Below are positions 20,054-21,584 of a stretch of 21,584 bases of DNA, piece after piece. Location of the stretch: the NCBI GenBank assembly GCA_038239195.1, contig JBBSEZ010000136.1, positions 1-21,584 on the forward strand, read 5' to 3'. The position numbers and the translations under genes were made by a program. Source of the DNA: JBBSEZ01 sp038239195 (GTDB lineage Bacteria; Planctomycetota; Planctomycetia; Gemmatales; Gemmataceae). Position 1 is the stretch's first letter; every line of letters starts with the position of its first letter. The notes under the pieces were generated by a model. The model saw only the letters and a program-made list of their open reading frames with translations. It searched no databases and was not told the origin of the DNA.

Positions 20054-21584
20054 TTAGTTCTTCGTCGTCGCCATCGCCCGGCCCCTGCCGGGCAACTCCC
20101 ACACTCGCGCCGTCCCGTCCGTGCTCGCCGTCGTCAGCGTGCGCCCGTCGCGGGCGAACGCCAGGGCCAGGCACAGGCTGCGGTGTCCCGACATGTAGGC
20201 CTTCTCCGCCCACGTCGATGCGCTCCACAACTGTACGCTGCCGTCGCCGCGCTGCCCGCCGTTGCCGTGCCCCGTGGCCAGCGTCTTGCCGTCGGGCGAA
20301 TAGGCGACGAAGCGCACCGAGGCGGCGCCGGCCACCACCTGGAGCAGTTTCCCGCTCTTGAAATCGAAGACGCGCAGCGCCCCCGGCCCGCCCGGCCCGG
20401 CCGAGACCATGCGCGTGCCGTCGGGCGAGATGGCCAGGCTTAGCGCGCCGTACTTGGCCCACTCGGCCCCGGCCCTCTTCTTGCCGCCCGCGACCTCGAA
20501 GACCTCGATGGCCCCCGGCTTGCGCGGGTCGCTCTGGTCGCTGCTTCCCGTCGCCAGCCACTTGCCGTCCGGCGAGAAGGCGACCGCCCACGTCCCCTGC
20601 GGGTGCTTCGCCAGCACCTTGCCCTCCCTGGTCTCCAGGGACCACAAGCGCACCGTCTTGTCGGCGGAGGTCGTCGCCAGCGACGTCCCGTCGGGGCTGA
20701 ACGCCACCGCGTGAACGGCGTCGTCGTGGCCGACGAGCGTCGCCTCGAGCGCCCAGGTCGTCGCGTTCCACAACTTCACGGTCCGGTCGTGGCCCCCCGT
20801 GGCCAGCCACTTGCCGTCCCTCGAGAGGGCCGCGCAACTCACGACGCCCTTGTGGGCGGCCACCGTCCGGCGACCCAGTTCGGCCTCGACGTTCCACGTG
20901 GGCACGCCATCGGGCGAGGCCTTGGAGCCGCCCGCGCCGGCCAGTACCTCGCCCCCCGGCGCGAACGCCAGGCGGCTGACGAACTGCACCGCCTGCAGGT
21001 CGCTGAGGAGGGCGCCGGTGTGGGCGCCCCACAACTTGACCTCGCCGGGGCTGCCGTCGTTATTGCCCCCGCCCGAGGCCAGCAGCTTGCCGTCCGGCGA
21101 GAAGGCGAGTGCCAGCACCTTGCCGCGCAGCCCCTTCCAGCGCCCCTTCTGCTGACGCGTGGTCAAGTCCCAGAGTACGATCTCGCTGGCGCCCTTACCG
21201 CCCCAAATGGGGGCGTCGCCCTTGCCCCTCGGGTTGAGGCCGGCGACCAGGGTGTTGCCGTCGGGCGAAAAGGCCAGGCCCTCGTAAACGCCAGGCGGGG
21301 CCGGCAGGCTGGCAAGCTCCTTCGCCGAGGCCACGTCCCATAGCTTGACCGCGCCCCCGAAGGTGGCGGTGGCCAGCACTTTGCCGTCCTTGCGGAGGGC
21401 CAACGAGGGCACCGGGGACTTCTTGTCGTCGCCGGAGAACGTGGCGCGCTCCTTGCCCGCCTCCACGTCCCACAGCTTGACGAGCCCGTCCCAGCCCGAG
21501 CTGGCCAGCGTCTTGTTGTCGGCGAAGGCCAGCGCGGCCACGATGCTCTGATGGCCTTCGAGGCTCACCTTCTCCGTGCCCGTC
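20054..21584 (-). CDS. WD40-repeat protein, 5'-partial, at least 510 aa
   Basis: The reading frame enters from beyond the window end and runs to TAA at 20054. A GTG at 21568 is open but not convincing as a start, because the repeat pattern is already in progress. At least ten WD40 blades can be seen by their closing strands: VKLWDVEAG, VKLWDVASA, IVLWDLTTR, VKLWGAHTG, VKLWNATTW, VRLWSLETR, IEVFEVAGG, LRVFDFKSG, VQLWSASTW and ARVWELPGR. Intervening strands read LAFSPDGKLLASGG, VAFSPDGTSLATTS and similar. Such long arrays form beta-propellers (seven blades each) that scaffold protein complexes. As the first visible gene of the operon, it may organise the cytochrome/DUF1501 proteins. Its cellular location is unknown because the N-terminus is missing. 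An upstream kinase or cytochrome domain outside the window is possible. Confidence 0.93.
   Translation of the reverse strand, partial: TGTEKVSLEGHQSIVAALAFADNKTLASSGWDGLVKLWDVEAGKERATFSGDDKKSPVPSLALRKDGKVLATATFGGAVKLWDVASAKELASLPAPPGVYEGLAFSPDGNTLVAGLNPRGKGDAPIWGGKGASEIVLWDLTTRQQKGRWKGLRGKVLALAFSPDGKLLASGGGNNDGSPGEVKLWGAHTGALLSDLQAVQFVSRLAFAPGGEVLAGAGGSKASPDGVPTWNVEAELGRRTVAAHKGVVSCAALSRDGKWLATGGHDRTVKLWNATTWALEATLVGHDDAVHAVAFSPDGTSLATTSADKTVRLWSLETREGKVLAKHPQGTWAVAFSPDGKWLATGSSDQSDPRKPGAIEVFEVAGGKKRAGAEWAKYGALSLAISPDGTRMVSAGPGGPGALRVFDFKSGKLLQVVAGAASVRFVAYSPDGKTLATGHGNGGQRGDGSVQLWSASTWAEKAYMSGHRSLCLALAFARDGRTLTTASTDGTARVWELPGRGRAMATTKN

Overview
The window is GC-rich chromosomal DNA that looks like a planctomycete of the Gemmata/Gemmataceae type. 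The basis is its gene families: Planctomycete-type cytochrome c proteins (PSCyt1/DUF1549/DUF1553) paired with DUF1501 proteins, a membrane-anchored Ser/Thr kinase fused to TPRs, an FGE-like protein with the TIGR02996 companion domain, a multi-EF-hand protein and a long WD40 protein. The taxonomic call is inferred from family content; no rRNA or marker gene is present.

Layout, left to right. (1) 1-2438: a Ser/Thr kinase-TPR gene, entering from outside the window, that is visibly decayed. It has two single-base frameshifts, a DFG-to-DFC change, an 80-bp palindromic repeat inside the catalytic domain, and a 3' end replaced by the tail of an IS3-type transposase (2436-about 2680). (2) 2746-5459, minus strand: a small broken hypothetical gene, a 542-aa polytopic membrane protein, and a short membrane protein with a stop at codon 4 of its best-supported start. 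(3) 5460-6264: an 805-bp non-coding stretch holding two copies of a 136-bp-period direct repeat and several small palindromes. (4) 6265-10701, plus strand: a two-gene operon of a di-heme-motif cytochrome (PSCyt1-DUF1549-LamG-DUF1553) and a DUF1501 protein. (5) 10705-13081: small accessory genes. These are a DUF433/PIN-like toxin-antitoxin-type pair whose toxin has an internal TGA, a divergent hypothetical gene with a perfect TATAAT promoter box, a coupled gene broken by TAG, and an immunity-like orphan ORF. (6) 13151-13954: a secreted DUF4198 protein, convergent with (7) 13957-14958, an FGE-like protein. (8) 15116-21584, minus strand: an operon reading WD40 repeats, then DUF1549/DUF1553 cytochrome, then DUF1501, then a ten-EF-hand protein. 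The last two genes overlap by GTGA, and a UUCG-loop terminator follows.

How the parts fit: the two DUF1549/1553-DUF1501 sets are paralogous modules of exported proteins, probably acting together at the cell envelope. Their biochemical role is not established. The minus-strand set adds a WD40 protein and a likely Ca2+-binding protein. The most interesting signal is not a protein. A 15-bp inverted repeat is present, perfectly conserved, both inside the kinase catalytic domain and between two genes of the minus-strand operon, with a related but different hairpin in the next operon gap. This suggests a mobile REP/MITE-like palindrome family. The short accessory genes carry many small inactivating lesions, while the large operons are intact.
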